DNA from: an uncultured Desulfovibrio sp.
GTDB lineage: Bacteria; Desulfobacterota; Desulfovibrionia; Desulfovibrionales; Desulfovibrionaceae
Assembly: GCA_913060505.1 (NCBI GenBank)
Contig: CAJXRQ010000012.1
Coordinates: forward strand, 19,648-83,647
Reading direction: 5' to 3'
Length of the DNA stretch: 64,000 nucleotides
Below the pieces are notes generated by a model, which saw only the letters and a program-made list of their open reading frames with translations, was not told the DNA's origin and ran no database searches. A program made the translations under genes and the position numbers. Below are positions 52,904-61,592 of the stretch, piece by piece. Each line of letters opens with the position of its first letter. Within the stretch, counting starts at the first letter, position 1.

Positions 52904-53749
52904 TCAGCGCATGAGCGCATAGATGGTCTTGGCAGTCCAGCCATCAACGCGTTCCGCTACGCGCCGGGCTATTTCCTTGGGCTTCCCGCCGGCTTCCCGT
53001 TCCTGCTCCACAAGCCGAAGCACCTCGGCTTCGTCGGCAGGCCCGTTGCTCCGGGCAGGCCCGATGACAACGGTAATCTCTCCGCGCAGGTCGGGATCAA
53101 GGCCGCCCAAATTGCCAAGGCTGCCGGAAATGAATTCCTCGAAATCCTTGGTCAACTCACGGGCAATGCAAAATTCACGATCTCCCAGGGCATCACGGGC
53201 GGCTTGCAGGGCCGGGACAAGCCGCGACTTGCGTTCGAAAAATACCAACGTGGCCCCGGTGTCCCGGTGGAGCTCGAAAAAGCGATGCATACGTGATTCC
53301 CCGCGTGGAGGGAATCCGAGAAATGTGAAAGGCAGTGGGGGCAGGCCGCATGCGCTCAGGGCCGCCAACGGCGCACTCGGTCCGGGCACCGGGGAAACCG
53401 GAATGTTTCGTTCACGGCACGCCCTCACCAGCCGAAATCCCGGATCGGAAAGAAGCGGGGTTCCGGCGTCCGACATCAAGGCCAGTTCCAGCCCCTCTTC
53501 CAACAGGCCCAGAACATGAGGCAGGCGTTTTTCCTCGTTATGCTCAAAAAAACTGAGCAATTCACCGTTGCGTTCCAACCCAAGACGCTTGAACAACAGA
53601 CCGGCCCGCCGGGTATCCTCGGCCAAAATCACATCCGCATGCGTCAGGATGCCGGACGCGCGGGGAGACAGATCCCCGGCGTTGCCAAGCGGTGTGGCCA
53701 CTACCCACAGGCGCGGTCCGCCTTTCATGTATTCGTCGCTGCAACTCAT
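52904..53749 (-). CDS. rsmI: 16S rRNA (cytidine-1402-2'-O)-methyltransferase
   Basis: A ~281-residue tetrapyrrole-methylase-fold enzyme that 2'-O-methylates C1402 in the ribosomal P site. LWVVATPLGNAGDLSPRA (about 14-31), AEDTRRAG, SDAGTPLLSDPGFRLV (about 80-95) and PGPSA. Three in-frame ATGs (53767, 53749, 53728) are possible and none has a strong ribosome site; the middle is given. It follows yraN, a common neighbour in proteobacteria. Confidence 0.92.
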   Translation of the reverse strand: MSCSDEYMKGGPRLWVVATPLGNAGDLSPRASGILTHADVILAEDTRRAGLLFKRLGLERNGELLSFFEHNEEKRLPHVLGLLEEGLELALMSDAGTPLLSDPGFRLVRACRERNIPVSPVPGPSAPLAALSACGLPPLPFTFLGFPPRGESRMHRFFELHRDTGATLVFFERKSRLVPALQAARDALGDREFCIARELTKDFEEFISGSLGNLGGLDPDLRGEITVVIGPARSNGPADEAEVLRLVEQEREAGGKPKEIARRVAERVDGWTAKTIYALMR

Positions 53750-53800
53750 GGGATCAGGGTTTAGCATTGATGTTCACGGGACGAAAGGACAAACAGATGC

Positions 53801-54220
53801 TCAGGCCTGAAACGCATCCGTAAAATGTTTCAGGTCCAGCCCGGATTCCGTTTCCCGTATGGCCACCAGATCAAACCGGCACGGCTCATCCCAACATTCG
53901 AACTCGGAAAGATACAGTCCTGCGGCCCGTACAAGCGCGTTGCGCTTGGCCCGGTCCAAGGCGTCCGCGGGTGTTCCCAGCGATCCCGGCCCTCTGGTTT
54001 TGACTTCCACAAAGACCAGTGTGTCTTTGTCCCGGCAAATAATATCAAGCTCCAGCCGCCCTCGCCGCCAATTGCGCTCAAGAATTCTGTACCCCCTGGA
54101 TTCCAGATATCGGGCGGCGGCGCCTTCTCCCATATCGCCCCGCTTGCGCCCAAGCGCGAACCTGTCCAGAAGTCCCTTCACATCCTGCTCCAATTTGCCT
54201 TGCCGTCCAACGCCTTGCAC
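53801..54220 (-). CDS. UPF0102 family protein (YraN)
   Basis: A 139-residue YraN-family protein with a PD-(D/E)xK nuclease-like core: GEGAAARYLESRGYRILERNWR (about 31-52), ELDIICRD and LVFVEVKTRG (about 68-77). Starts with GTG in the given reading; an ATG at residue 30 is an alternative. Usually adjacent to rsmI and ribonuclease HII, consistent with the neighbour here. Biological function unknown. Confidence 0.9.
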   Translation of the reverse strand: MQGVGRQGKLEQDVKGLLDRFALGRKRGDMGEGAAARYLESRGYRILERNWRRGRLELDIICRDKDTLVFVEVKTRGPGSLGTPADALDRAKRNALVRAAGLYLSEFECWDEPCRFDLVAIRETESGLDLKHFTDAFQA

Positions 54221-54271
54221 ATATTCACTTTACTACACCGGTCACCCCGGCATGGTCAAACGGCAGCACAC

Positions 54272-54307
54272 AAAAACGGCGAAGCAGCAATTGCCACTCC
54301 GCCGTTT
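54272..54307 (-). terminator. Terminator of the 54.3-kb lipoprotein gene
   Basis: Minus strand: AAACGGCG (right arm 54300-54307) pairs with CGCCGTTT (complement of 54274-54281), with a GCAATTGC-containing loop, followed by TTTTTGTG. It sits 25 bases after the lipoprotein stop. Confidence 0.7.
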
Positions 54308-54331
54308 CCGCAAACAATGGATTTGGAAATA

Positions 54332-54868
54332 TTAATTGACCAGCGTCACATCGCCATCCGCACCATGTCCGAGGTCGATGGCCCTGACCTGTCCATTCCG
54401 CAGTGAAAGGTTGCTCTCACGAGCTTCAAGAAAAGCCATCTTGCGGGTCTCCAGCCGCTCCATCTGCAACCGGCGCATTTCTATGCGGCGTTGTGCGCGA
54501 TACTTTCCGGAAGAATACAAAAAGGAATCCATGCGCTCGCCCTCGGCATCGGCCACCATGACCGGCTGTTGCCCTTCCTGCACGGCCGGAACAGTCGAGG
54601 CTTTGTCCTTGTCGTCAAAAACAGCCACGATGGAATCCACCTTGCCCTGGATCACCTCGTCCGGAGTTTTGTCGTTTGCCGCATATTCATAGGAAAATTC
54701 ACCCAAAGTGTAGGCAGTGGACGCATATTGCAACGGCGTGAAAAAAGCACCGCCGCATGTCAGCAACGGTCCGACAACGGCGCAGCCCCCCATGCCGAAC
54801 AGCATCGCCACAGCAAGGACAAGTGCAAAAAACGGTTTCCCGAAACCGAATCGTGTATGATTTTTCAT
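54332..54868 (-). CDS. Predicted lipoprotein, function unknown
   Basis: A 178-residue lipoprotein: signal segment with lipobox FGMGGC (lipidated Cys about 29), then a glycine/cysteine-rich start (VVGPLLTCGGAFFTPLQYAS), a charged middle and a C-terminal helix with many Arg/Glu (RRIEMRRLQMERLETRKMAF region, about 125-145), possibly a coiled coil. ATG at 54868 follows GGAGG by six bases. No family recognised. Confidence 0.78.
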   Translation of the reverse strand: MKNHTRFGFGKPFFALVLAVAMLFGMGGCAVVGPLLTCGGAFFTPLQYASTAYTLGEFSYEYAANDKTPDEVIQGKVDSIVAVFDDKDKASTVPAVQEGQQPVMVADAEGERMDSFLYSSGKYRAQRRIEMRRLQMERLETRKMAFLEARESNLSLRNGQVRAIDLGHGADGDVTLVN

Positions 54869-55262
54869 GCCGAACCTCCGAACCGGTGAAAAAGGCAAAA
54901 AAACAACAGTCTCCCAAGCGCATTGTCTCCTTCAACACGGCGCCAGCATATACCATTTCCCGCCATCGGACAATATCTTCAAGCAATTTAATATGTTGAG
55001 AAAAAGAGACAAACTTTACGACAATGTTAAAACTTTTTATCTTTTGTTTTCAGACTGTTAAAATCATTTTATCTTGCTCTGAAAAAGTTCGTGAAACCAG
55101 CAAACTCGAAAGGACGATTTTTTTTTTGCCTTTATCCACAGTACCTATCGACTCTTTTGATAATGTAAATCAACAAAAGGCGTTCAATTTTTTGTACCAG
55201 CCAAAAACACTCCGTAAAAGCATGGAACTTTACCAGACCGGCGTGAAACGATACCCTGCACC
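54869..55262. other. A/T-rich divergent intergenic region with imperfect direct repeat
   Basis: About 390 bases, far richer in A/T than its neighbours, between the divergent lipoprotein and membrane-protein genes. TGTTAAAA-N3-TTTATCTT (55025-55043) recurs as TGTTAAAA-N4-TTTATCTT (55056-55075), 31 bases apart, about three helical turns. These could be regulator sites. The open frames across it have no protein-like composition. Confidence 0.5.
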
Positions 55263-56441
55263 ATGGTCAATCCGGCAACACATCTCCCTCCGCTATCCAG
55301 CGCCATGATTCCCATCGCCCTCGCCTTTCTGGCCGGGCCTCTTTTGCACGCGGGACTGCACTTTACCGGCATGGCAGGACTCACGTCGGCTTTTACCCTG
55401 CGCTTATGGCTGGCCTTTTGCGGCATCACCATCCTCAGCCAGTTGCTGGACACGGGCGAAAAACGCCATGAACTGCTGAGTGGAATTCTGGCTGCGACAT
55501 TCTGTGCAGGGACTGCCCTGCTCCTTTTTGAAAACGATTTCCTGACAACAGAATTTTCCTTCCTGCTCCCCGGAGTAAATGCGGCGGCTCCACTGATTTT
55601 CGGCATGTTGGCCCTGGCCTGTGTATGGACCTGGGGATTGCCCAGCCGGGAGGGCGTGCAACGAACAGGCGGATGGCTCGGGCTGCTCGTTGTCTGTGAC
55701 ACCCTGTTCATGCTCGTTTTCTCCCGACAGGACAGATTGCTTGGCAACCCCGACATGCTGGCAACCCTGCTGCTGGTAGCCATGAGCGCGTCACTCAAAC
55801 CCCGCGAGCAAGACCCGGAAAAGGAATCCACAACAAAATGGCATCGGTTCTGGATTCTGGCAGGACTGGCCGCCACTCTTTCACGCACAGGTCTGCTGAC
55901 CGTGGCGTGGGCGCACCTTTTTTTCGGGCGCGGCAGCATATGGAAGCGCCTACCCTACACAGCTCTGTGCCTGGCACTCATGGCAGGCGGTTTTCTTTTG
56001 GAACTGGGACTCGGAACAGGGAGTTCCCGCTATCTGGAATACTGGGTGTGGCTGGAAAGCATCCGCCTGTTTCTTGCCAATCCGGCCAACGCTTACACCG
56101 GTTTTTCCCTTGAAACGCCTTTGCCCATTGTTCCGCCTTTGGGACTCATGGGATTGTGGCACACCATTGCGGACACCTCCCCGCTCTCCGGCCTGTTGAT
56201 AAAACAGCTGCACCCGTTCTGGCTCCGCGTGACCATGAGCTGGGGCATGCTGTTCCCGTGTGGAATAATCCTCGCAATGATCGCAACGATCCTGTCCAGA
56301 CCGTCACGCATGGGCGCTGTACTGGCCACCACAATTCTGGCGCAGGGCATCAGTACGGACCTGTTCTTTTCTCCGGGACCGGCGGTCCTGCTCTGGCTCG
56401 GCCTGTTCATGGCTTTCAAACCACGGACCGAAACATCCTGA
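55263..56441 (+). CDS. Polytopic membrane protein, possibly O-antigen-ligase-like
   Basis: A 392-residue protein with about ten membrane helices. A periplasmic-loop-like section near 275-310 (FLANPANAYTGFSLETPLPI) is where Wzy/WaaL-type ligases carry their active loop, but the conserved residues of that family are not clear, so this is only a suggestion. Start ATG has no good ribosome site; ATG 55305 is an alternative. The next gene follows after about 70 bases. Confidence 0.6.
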   Translation: MVNPATHLPPLSSAMIPIALAFLAGPLLHAGLHFTGMAGLTSAFTLRLWLAFCGITILSQLLDTGEKRHELLSGILAATFCAGTALLLFENDFLTTEFSFLLPGVNAAAPLIFGMLALACVWTWGLPSREGVQRTGGWLGLLVVCDTLFMLVFSRQDRLLGNPDMLATLLLVAMSASLKPREQDPEKESTTKWHRFWILAGLAATLSRTGLLTVAWAHLFFGRGSIWKRLPYTALCLALMAGGFLLELGLGTGSSRYLEYWVWLESIRLFLANPANAYTGFSLETPLPIVPPLGLMGLWHTIADTSPLSGLLIKQLHPFWLRVTMSWGMLFPCGIILAMIATILSRPSRMGAVLATTILAQGISTDLFFSPGPAVLLWLGLFMAFKPRTETS

Positions 56442-56508
56442 AACAGAATCCTGCCGGATCGCCTTCGGCTGGACAGCAAGCCCCGAACGGCATAAGAGCC
56501 ATCCCACC

Positions 56509-57690
56509 ATGAGTATATTTGAACAAACAGCCACGATACTGGCCACCTGCCCATTGGGTCTGCCCCCCTTTCTGTCCGGGGAAATGACTGCCCTCGGCCT
56601 TGAACAGCTTCATCCGCTGGACAACGGTGTGGAAACCCGTGGGACCATGCAAGATTGCATGCGCATGAATCTGCACCTGCGCACAGCCCACCGCGTGCTC
56701 TTCGAACTGCGCCGTTTTCATGCTGCCGATGCCGACGCGCTCTACGCCGCACTCGTCAAAGTGCCGTGGGAAGACATCATGGAAGCCGACGGATACGTGT
56801 CCGTCTCATCCAGTGTTCGCAACGATACGGTCAACGACAGCCGGTTCGCCAATGTTCGGGTCAAGGACGCCGTGGCCGACCGCTTTATGCAACGCGCAGG
56901 ACGCCGCCCGGACTCGGGCCCGGATCAATCCCGGGGAATATGCCTGTTCCTGCACTGGAAAGACGACAATGCCATTCTGTACCTGGACACCACGGGAGAA
57001 ACGCTCTCCCGCAGGGGCTACCGGCGCATGCCGCACAAGGCCCCCATGCAGGAAACGCTCGCCGCGGCATGTGTGCTGGCTTCCAACTGGGCAGAAGCAG
57101 CACAGGAAGGCGGTAATTTTGTCGCCCCCATGTGCGGATCGGGAACGTTGGCCATCGAAGCGGCCATGGTCGCCCTGAACAGGGCTCCGGGAATGCTCGG
57201 CAGGGATTTCGCCTTCAGCCGGGTCAAAGGATTTGATCAGGACGAATACAAAAAGCTGCGCAAGAAAGCCTCCAAGGCAACCAACAAGAATTTCACCGGG
57301 CGCATCATCGCCACGGACCATGACCCGGCCGCTATACAGGCCGCACGTACAAACGCGCGCATGGCCGGAGTGGAAGAAAACATCGAATTCTCCCTGTGCG
57401 ACTTCAGCGAGACCGAGATCCCGGAAAACGGCGGTATGGTCATGCTCAACCCCGAATACGGCAAACGCCTTGGCGACGAAAAGGCCCTGGCCCCGGTTTA
57501 CACAAGCATCGGTGATTTCTTTAAACAGCACTGCGGTGGTTACACGGGCTATATTTTTACCGGGAACCTGCGATTGGCAAAGTCCGTCGGACTGCGCACC
57601 AAACGGCGTATCATTTTGTACAATGCCAAAATCGAATGCCGTTTGCTTGAATATGAATTGTATGCGGGAACCCGCAAAAAAAGCTCCTGA
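56509..57690 (+). CDS. RlmL-like class I RNA methyltransferase
   Basis: A 393-residue methyltransferase of the RlmL/Trm14 kind: N-terminal part about 5-165 (ATCPLGLPPFLSGEM, LRTAHRVLFEL) and a Rossmann SAM domain about 175-390 with FVAPMCGSGTLAIEAAM (about 205-221) and IIATDHDPAAIQAA. The catalytic motif IV reads NPEYGKRLG; most relatives have NPPYG. The expected RNA target is 23S rRNA, guanine N2. The N-terminal domain is THUMP-like but was not confirmed. Confidence 0.85.
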   Translation: MSIFEQTATILATCPLGLPPFLSGEMTALGLEQLHPLDNGVETRGTMQDCMRMNLHLRTAHRVLFELRRFHAADADALYAALVKVPWEDIMEADGYVSVSSSVRNDTVNDSRFANVRVKDAVADRFMQRAGRRPDSGPDQSRGICLFLHWKDDNAILYLDTTGETLSRRGYRRMPHKAPMQETLAAACVLASNWAEAAQEGGNFVAPMCGSGTLAIEAAMVALNRAPGMLGRDFAFSRVKGFDQDEYKKLRKKASKATNKNFTGRIIATDHDPAAIQAARTNARMAGVEENIEFSLCDFSETEIPENGGMVMLNPEYGKRLGDEKALAPVYTSIGDFFKQHCGGYTGYIFTGNLRLAKSVGLRTKRRIILYNAKIECRLLEYELYAGTRKKSS

Positions 57691-57786
57691 TTTTCCTCCC
57701 CGCTACGGCATATACTTGACATTGCGACATTCATTCTGAAAACATTTTGAATGACAGGATGAAAACCTTATGCCACGGGGGGAAAC

Positions 57787-58029
57787 ATGAGCAAGAAGGT
57801 ACGGTCGGTTCGCGTCCCTAAAGAATTGGAAACCCTGAATCTTTCCGGCGTGATCCGTGAATGTGAGAACTATCTGAGAGATCTGGAATCCGCCACCATG
57901 CTCAAGCAGCAGGGCAACAGGGAAGCTGCTGAAGCTCTGCTCAAGGCACGCCAGGCCGATCTCGGCAAGCGTGTAGGACTGCTTGTGTGGGAGGCACGAG
58001 TCCAGTTCGGCAAATCCAAAGGAGATTGA
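57787..58029 (+). CDS. Small protein of unknown function
   Basis: An 80-residue, mainly helical, basic protein (starts MSKKVRSVRVPKELETLNLS). It contains Leu-rich heptads at about 15-55 that may form a coiled coil. GGGG-type ribosome site before the ATG. It precedes the thioesterase gene by two bases, so the two are likely co-translated. No family recognised. Confidence 0.6.
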   Translation: MSKKVRSVRVPKELETLNLSGVIRECENYLRDLESATMLKQQGNREAAEALLKARQADLGKRVGLLVWEARVQFGKSKGD

Positions 58030-58031
58030 AT

Positions 58032-58544
58032 ATGTCTTCGGCAACAGAGTCAAAACCTCTGGAATCGAAATGCGCCAAGGATAGCGAGGTAATCATGACC
58101 CACCTCGTGCTCCCGAGCGACACGAACCCGGCAGGCAACCTGCACGGCGGTGTCATCCTCAAACATATGGACATCACCGGCGGTGTGGTCAGCAAGCGAC
58201 ACAGCCGGAGCAACATAGTCACGGCGGGCATTGACCGCGTGGACTTCGAGGAACCCGCATATGTTGGCGAGCTGCTCACCTTCAAGGCCAGCCTCAACTA
58301 TGTCGGACGTTCCAGCATGGAAGTGGGAATCCGCGTTGAAGCGGAAAATCTCCAGACCGGACACACGCGCCATACCAACTCGGCCTATATCACGTATGTT
58401 GCTCTGGATCCGCAGGGCAAGCCCCTTCAGGTTCCGCCCCTGCGCATTGAAACCGAAATGGCCAAACGCCGCCACCGCGAAGCCCTGAACCGCCTGAACG
58501 CCCGCCGCCAACTCAAGGCGCAGGAACGTCAGGATCAGGGGTGA
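58032..58544 (+). CDS. Acyl-CoA thioesterase (YciA-like hotdog fold)
   Basis: A 170-residue hotdog-fold enzyme hydrolysing acyl-CoA esters. HLVLPSDTNPAGNLHGGVILKHMDITGG (region about 23-50) is the YciA/BACH signature including the catalytic Asn and Asp neighbourhood. C-terminal basic tail about 145-170 rich in Arg/Gln. GGAG seven bases before the ATG. It overlaps the following DUF1848 gene by four bases. Confidence 0.88.
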   Translation: MSSATESKPLESKCAKDSEVIMTHLVLPSDTNPAGNLHGGVILKHMDITGGVVSKRHSRSNIVTAGIDRVDFEEPAYVGELLTFKASLNYVGRSSMEVGIRVEAENLQTGHTRHTNSAYITYVALDPQGKPLQVPPLRIETEMAKRRHREALNRLNARRQLKAQERQDQG

Positions 58545-59569
58545 GCACCCTCCGGGTTACGTTGCAAACAGCACAAGGCCCGGTCCTGGCCGCAGCTCCG
58601 GCTGTTGTTTCGGCCAGCCGGGCCACGGACATTCCGGCCTTCCACGTCCGCTGGTTCATGCAACGATTGCGCGCAGGCCATGCCATGCGCCGCAACCCGA
58701 TCAATCGCAAACCCGGCTGGATCAGTTTCAAGCGGCTCGGCGCGCTGGTGTTCTGGACCAAGAACCCGGCGCCGCTTCTGCCGCATCTCGAAGAAATCGC
58801 AACCTGTTGCCCGGACTTCTATTTTCTGTTTTCCCTCAACGACTACCAGCATGAGGGATGGGAACCGGCTTTACCGCCTCTAGCCCAACGTCTGGAGACC
58901 TTTCGGCAACTGGCTGAACGTATCGGGCCGGATCGCGTTGTCTGGCGTTTCGATCCGGTCTGTGTGGCCGACCCCGGCCCTGACATGGAAACCATGATCA
59001 GACGTATGCAGGATGTGGGACAGGCTTTGCGCCATGCCACCCGGCGCATGATTTTCAGTTTCGTGCAGATACGGGAGTATGCCAAGGTTCGTGCCTCTCT
59101 GAAACGGTCCGGCTGTTCCATGCGTGAGCCGAACGGAACGGAGCGCATACACTTTTGCGAAGCTGCGGCAGCCATGGGACAAAAATACGGCATGACCATC
59201 ATGCATTGTGCGGCTCCGAGACAAGAAACCGTTCCCGGCATCCTGCCGGGCAAATGCGTGGACGATGCCCTGCTGGCGCAGATATGTTCACCGGAGAACC
59301 AGAACCTCCGGGAATATCTTCATATGCAGCCAGCGCTACCGGGACTGGACCTCGGCGTTCCTGCGACATGGACGCCGCCACCCCGCGATCCCAGCCAGCG
59401 CAAGGCATGCAACTGCACGGCCAGCCGCGACATTGGGGAATACAATACCTGCGCCCACGGCTGCGTATATTGTTACGCCACAACATCCCCCCATACAGCG
59501 CAAAAAAATATCCACCGCCTCAAAGAGACCATGGATGACGGGGAAACGCCCCCGAACCTTATTCCCTGA
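58541..59569 (+). CDS. DUF1848-family protein
   Basis: A 342-residue protein. SASRATDIPAFHVRWFMQRL (about 24-43) and VFWTKNPAPLLPHL (about 70-83) are DUF1848 signatures. A C-terminal Cys cluster, CNCTASRDIGEYNTCAHGCVYCYA (about 298-321), resembles a metal or Fe-S site and, like radical-SAM enzymes, holds a C-x2-C-like pattern. GTG start overlapping the thioesterase stop by four bases. Function unknown; often described as a predicted radical-SAM-like or nuclease-linked family. Confidence 0.8.
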   Translation: MSTLRVTLQTAQGPVLAAAPAVVSASRATDIPAFHVRWFMQRLRAGHAMRRNPINRKPGWISFKRLGALVFWTKNPAPLLPHLEEIATCCPDFYFLFSLNDYQHEGWEPALPPLAQRLETFRQLAERIGPDRVVWRFDPVCVADPGPDMETMIRRMQDVGQALRHATRRMIFSFVQIREYAKVRASLKRSGCSMREPNGTERIHFCEAAAAMGQKYGMTIMHCAAPRQETVPGILPGKCVDDALLAQICSPENQNLREYLHMQPALPGLDLGVPATWTPPPRDPSQRKACNCTASRDIGEYNTCAHGCVYCYATTSPHTAQKNIHRLKETMDDGETPPNLIP

Positions 59570-59597
59570 ACAAGCGCCGCCGAAAAAATCTTTCCCC

Positions 59598-59651
59598 ACA
59601 TCAAAGAGCAAAAGGCCGGCAGTTTTCTGCCGGCCTTTTGCTCTTTGATGT
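59598..59651. terminator. Very long bidirectional terminator between convergent genes
   Basis: A perfect 25-pair inverted repeat (59598-59622 with 59627-59651, loop TTTT) lies between two convergent genes. Each strand ends in a T-rich arm (TTTTGCTCTTTG) after a GC-rich core (GGCCGGCAG). No mismatches. Confidence 0.88.
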
Positions 59652-59673
59652 CCCCGATGTAATACGGAAACAA

Positions 59674-59985
59674 CTATTCAGACTGTTCTTTTTCCATGTA
59701 CTCGCGCAGGGCATGACACAGCTGGTCCACACAGGAAGTGGACTTGGAACCACAAGTAATGCCACTGAAACGGTCCAAAACGAAATCAACATGCATTCCT
59801 TCTATCATGGACGCGATGGCCTTCAGGTTGCCCTCGCAGCCGCCGACAAAGCTGACATAATCAATGTTGCCATTGTCCACGACAAAGTTGATTTCCTTGG
59901 TGCAAACACCCTCTTCCGGAATAAAATGCTCCACCTTGGTATGAGGAGCAGGAGCCGAAGCCATGTGCAGTTGTACGTTATCCAT
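59674..59985 (-). CDS. TSCPD-domain protein
   Basis: A 103-residue protein of the TSCPD (ribonucleotide-reductase-associated) family: VCTKEINFVVDNGNIDYVSFVGGC (region about 27-50), then GITCGSKSTSCVDQLCHAL (about 75-93). Several cysteines could bind metal. ATG at 59985; the in-frame TTG at 59994 is an alternative. TSCPD domains occur next to or fused to NrdJ ribonucleotide reductases; none is adjacent here. Confidence 0.88.
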   Translation of the reverse strand: MDNVQLHMASAPAPHTKVEHFIPEEGVCTKEINFVVDNGNIDYVSFVGGCEGNLKAIASMIEGMHVDFVLDRFSGITCGSKSTSCVDQLCHALREYMEKEQSE

Positions 59986-60582
59986 TGTATTCAACTCATT
60001 TATTTAAATGATTAAGGCCAGTTTGACCGGTCCAAATTATTATTCGCTCTTCCGCGCGGTATCTGCATACGGCAAAAACGGTCCCTGTTCCGGCAAGCCG
60101 CCACAATGGGGCCGCAGGAAAGCAGTACACGTCTTCCGCTCGAACAGAGACGATTTCCTCAATGTAAATACGGAAATACACAGCCGAAAGCTCGCGGGAA
60201 ATGCAAAAGAAGGCGTTGAACAAGGCCTTGCATTCCCATTAATCGTATTTCCGTGGTGGAGAGGGAGGCTTCAAACCTCGAACAGAGTTCCCATTACATA
60301 TTTTCAGGCTTTGGCTGTCGTCTTACTACATCGCGCTGTTGCGAAATGCGCTCCTCTGCATCCGCCGCGCCCAGCCAGCTTGTGCCATTTTTCCCAATCA
60401 TAGATGGAAAACAATGCAAATACGGGCCGCAAACACCCTGAGAATCTCTCTACCATCCGGCGCAATGGCTTTTCCCTTGCGCTGAAAAATTCAACTACAG
60501 AAACTCATATGCCATGTCAAACCCCAATTGTGAAAAATGGCACATTTAATTTTATATTTTATTTTCAAGTATTTAAAATGAT

Positions 60583-60616
60583 GAACAGCTGTTTGACTCT
60601 TGTCAGACAGCTGTTC
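60583..60616. repeat. 15-bp hairpin in A/T-rich intergenic DNA
   Basis: GAACAGCTGTTTGAC (60583-60597) and GTCAGACAGCTGTTC (60602-60616) pair over fifteen positions with one G-T wobble around a four-base loop. No T-run follows. Possible small-RNA terminator or mobile-element terminal structure; not assignable. Confidence 0.6.
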
Positions 60617-60651
60617 ACGGGCTGTTGTAACCCACTTATTTTATTTTAAAT

Positions 60652-60676
60652 TATATAGCTTTTTTAAAGCTATATA
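60652..60676. repeat. 11-bp A/T-rich palindromic hairpin
   Basis: TATATAGCTTT (60652-60662) and AAAGCTATATA (60666-60676) form a perfect stem around TTT. It lies about 35 bases past the stop of the EamA-family gene on the minus strand and may serve as its weak terminator. The palindrome GTAACGTTAC (60687-60696) lies between them. Confidence 0.5.
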
Positions 60677-60710
60677 GATTTATACAGTAACGTTACGTAT
60701 CATCTGAAAA

Positions 60711-61592
60711 TTATCGGATTTTTTTCCTATTCCCTGCAGAAGGACGAGTCCCCATTACTCCCATATAAATTCCGCCCAATGCCAGCACAGCGCCAATACC
60801 ATCCGTGACACCAAAAGGTTTGCCGAAAAAAAGGATATCCCAGAGATAGGAAAGTGCCGGCTGCAACAGCAGGCCAAGCCCGACAAGAGTCGCGCTCAGA
60901 CCTTCCATGCCCCGGGAGATGAACAGCCACCCTGCGGCCTGGCACAATACGCCTAGCGCTGCCAGCCACATAAAATCCATGGCTGTAGGTATAACGAACG
61001 ATACGCCGGAAACCAGCATCCAGCAGCCGATGATCAGCCCGGTTGCGGCAGCCACGCAGGTCATGAACGCCTTGCGGCCGGGCCCTCCAAGGCGTGGAAT
61101 GGAAAGTTTGAGTCCGAGCACGTAGGCCGCATAGAATAAAGCGGTCAGAAATCCCCAGCCCACCCCGGCCTGATAATCGTCCCCCACGGAATCCCAATGC
61201 ACACCGACCATGAGATAAAGCCCGACAAAGGCAAGTGGTAGGGCCAGATAAAAAAGTCGCCCCGGACGCTCGTGCAGCACCAAAAGAGACACAACGGTAA
61301 GTGCAAAAACCTGAAAATTGGTCAAAAGCGTGGCCAACCCCGGTCCCACATAGTGTATGGAGCGGTGCCAGCTCATGATATCCAGTGCGAACAACAGGCC
61401 GCACAGCAGGGCGTAACCAACCATGCGCCCTTTGATTCGCCGCAGGGAACCATCACGCCACAAAAGAAACACCAAAGCTATGGTCCCGAAAAACATACGG
61501 TAGAACGCGGCAGTATCCGGTCCCACCTGGGCCAGGCGAACGAATACCGCTGCGAAGCTGATCAACGCCGCGCCTGAAAAAAGGAAAATCAT
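60711..61592 (-). CDS. EamA/DMT-family transporter
   Basis: A 293-residue membrane protein with ten predicted helices arranged as two EamA repeats (about 5-125 and 140-280). Features: AAVFVRLAQVGPDTAAFYRMFFG (region about 13-35) and the second-repeat LLQPALSYLWDILFFGKPFG (about 240-259). These transporters move metabolites such as amino acids or nucleotide sugars; the substrate is unknown. ATG start, weak ribosome site. Confidence 0.88.
   Translation of the reverse strand: MIFLFSGAALISFAAVFVRLAQVGPDTAAFYRMFFGTIALVFLLWRDGSLRRIKGRMVGYALLCGLLFALDIMSWHRSIHYVGPGLATLLTNFQVFALTVVSLLVLHERPGRLFYLALPLAFVGLYLMVGVHWDSVGDDYQAGVGWGFLTALFYAAYVLGLKLSIPRLGGPGRKAFMTCVAAATGLIIGCWMLVSGVSFVIPTAMDFMWLAALGVLCQAAGWLFISRGMEGLSATLVGLGLLLQPALSYLWDILFFGKPFGVTDGIGAVLALGGIYMGVMGTRPSAGNRKKIR

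Larger units (their letters stand above)
59986..60710. other. Long intergenic region, no supported gene
   Basis: About 725 bases. The open frames crossing it have poor protein-like composition and no known motifs. It holds ACGGAAATAC / GTATTTCCGT inverted repeats at 60170 and 60245, and, from about 60530, an A/T-rich part with two palindromes. No tRNA or attachment-site core was recognised. Confidence 0.55.

Noticed and set aside
60245..60300. tRNA-like stretch (GGTGGAGAGGGAGGC...)
   Set aside because: It cannot be folded into a cloverleaf; no T-loop GTTCRANNC in the right place.
60008..60403. 131-codon frame in the 60-kb intergenic region
   Set aside because: No motif, no ribosome site and irregular composition; more likely chance.
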